NCBI RefSeq assembly: GCF_025822765.1 | Contig: NZ_JACKUK010000029.1 | Span: 248,001 to 312,000 of the forward strand | Reading direction: 5' to 3' | Source: Mycobacterium barrassiae | Lineage (GTDB): Bacteria > Actinomycetota > Actinomycetes > Mycobacteriales > Mycobacteriaceae | DNA: 64,000 nt | Shown: positions 63,244-64,000 of the stretch, in pieces | How the letters are laid out: each line of letters opens with the position of its first letter | Numbering within the stretch: position 1 is the stretch's first letter | Position numbers and translations under genes: made by a program | The notes under the pieces: generated by a model | What the model saw: the letters and a program-made list of their open reading frames with translations, nothing else | What the model was told of the DNA's origin: nothing | The model's database searches: none

Positions 63244-64000
63244 TTACTCGCCGATGCTCAGCCGGTTGTGCACAGCAGTGATTGCCGCTGCCATGTCATC
63301 GCCGTTGATCTCACTGAGCTGCTCGACGTCGAGGCTGTCGAAGTCCGCAGCCCTGGCCAGCCGCATGTCTCGGTTTTGCTCACCGGCCTCCACCAGTTGG
63401 CGGGCATACCGGCCATTGCCGGCGATGTCCAACGCAGGCTTGCCGTTCAACGCCCGCTCGCTCAGCAGCGTCGCCGCTTCGAGCACCCGCTTGGCGGCTT
63501 CGTCATCCATCGTCGAATCGTTGCCCTGCGCAATTACTTTGGCGATATCGACGATCTCGTCGGGCAGGTAGGAGTCGAATTCGATCCGGGTGGCGAAGCG
63601 CGAGCGCAGACCGTCGTTGGATTCGAGCAGCCGATCGATGTCGGAGCTGTAGCCTGCGATGATCACGACGAGGCGGTCGCGATCGTTCTCCATGCGGGCG
63701 AGCAGCGTGTCCAACGCCTCGGTACCGAACGGGTCCGCACGACCGTCGCGCTCCTGCACCAGGGTGTACGCCTCGTCGATGAACAGCACGCCGCCGACAG
63801 CCCGGTCGATGGTCCGGCTGGTTTTCACCGCCGACTGACCTTCGTACTCGGCGACGAAATCCTTGCGTGACGATTCGACCAGCCTGGGTTCGCTGATGAC
63901 GCCGAGCCCCGTGAGGATGTTGGCCACGATGCGCGCGATCGTCGTCTTACCGGTGCCTGGCGGGCCGGCGAAAATCATGTGCTTGGACGTCTGCGCCACC
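63244..64000 (-). CDS. eccA1: ESX-1 cytosolic AAA+ ATPase EccA1 (C-terminal part only)
   Basis: The gene enters from the right edge, so its N-terminal TPR region is outside. The visible part is the CbxX/CfxQ-type AAA+ domain: Walker [11 protein letters not shown], Walker [12 protein letters not shown] and a sensor region [23 protein letters not shown]. EccA1 is thought to help load or recycle substrates. It is the first of the ESX-1 genes seen here. Confidence 0.93.
   Translation of the reverse strand, partial: VAQTSKHMIFAGPPGTGKTTIARIVANILTGLGVISEPRLVESSRKDFVAEYEGQSAVKTSRTIDRAVGGVLFIDEAYTLVQERDGRADPFGTEALDTLLARMENDRDRLVVIIAGYSSDIDRLLESNDGLRSRFATRIEFDSYLPDEIVDIAKVIAQGNDSTMDDEAAKRVLEAATLLSERALNGKPALDIAGNGRYARQLVEAGEQNRDMRLARAADFDSLDVEQLSEINGDDMAAAITAVHNRLSIGE

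Noticed and set aside
1-64000. CRISPR array, tRNA, insertion sequence or prophage
   Set aside because: No regular repeat-spacer array, transposase, integrase or cloverleaf-like sequence was recognised; a tRNA could be missed by eye, so a dedicated scan would be decisive.

Overview
The window is GC-rich actinobacterial DNA. Paired PE/PPE genes, esxA/esxB, EccA-B-C-D and a mycobacterial moxR cluster place it in Mycobacterium, most likely a fast-growing environmental species (Mycolicibacterium). That assignment is inferred from gene content, not from a search. Genes are tightly packed, with many 4-base start/stop overlaps, and no gap without a gene exceeds 300 bases. No tRNA, rRNA, insertion sequence, CRISPR array or prophage was recognised.

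Layout. 1-2.6 kb: a partial zinc-ribbon membrane protein, an S53 peptidase and a small Thr-rich lipoprotein. 2.7-7.8 kb: a stressosome/partner-switching module (divergent STAS protein, then RsbR-RsbS-RsbT-RsbX-like genes and a large PAS-GAF-PP2C-kinase fusion). 7.8-12 kb: a DMT transporter, small proteins, a second near-copy of the Thr-rich lipoprotein, and a TetR/MFS pair. 12-16.1 kb: the moxR3-type cluster (MoxR ATPase, DUF58, membrane partners). 16.2-26 kb: housekeeping and accessory enzymes (O-methyltransferase, Kup, rhomboid, glyoxalase-like protein, hemophore-like protein, serine hydrolase, flavoenzymes, glutaminyl cyclotransferase). 26-32.5 kb: HrpA, an unusual MTHFR-like protein and SelO. 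32.5-33.6 kb: a RES/Xre toxin-antitoxin pair. 33.7-38.2 kb: an ECF sigma factor with an AhpD-like protein, a nitroreductase and an NmrA-like protein, then a TetR/DUF2236 pair with a clear palindromic operator. 38.2-48.6 kb: a metallophosphoesterase, a HelR/HelD-type RNA-polymerase factor preceded by a rifamycin-associated element, NUDIX, MarR/MFS/methyltransferase genes, an MFS remnant, a ferredoxin and a GlcD-GlcE-like fusion. 48.7-64 kb: an ESX-1 type VII secretion locus on the minus strand (eccA1, eccB1, eccCa1, eccCb1, pe35, ppe68, esxB, esxA, espI, eccD1, an EspC-like gene). It meets a plus-strand gene pair encoding a large WXG-type protein and a lipoprotein.

How the parts relate. The ESX-1 genes would build the membrane machine (EccB/Ca/Cb/D), its cytosolic ATPase (EccA) and its classical substrates. 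Where eccE1, mycP1, espB and espK would normally follow eccD1, the sequence instead has an EspC-like gene and the convergent WXG/lipoprotein pair. The lipoprotein ectodomain resembles the C-terminal half of its WXG partner, so the two may form a substrate-partner or effector-immunity system; this is the most interesting candidate for something undescribed. Other points of interest are the complete stressosome-like operon without a neighbouring sigma-B gene, the rifamycin-associated element in front of helR, a repeated sequence element upstream of both the ECF sigma gene and the AhpD-like gene, and a 54-base inverted-repeat element present twice.
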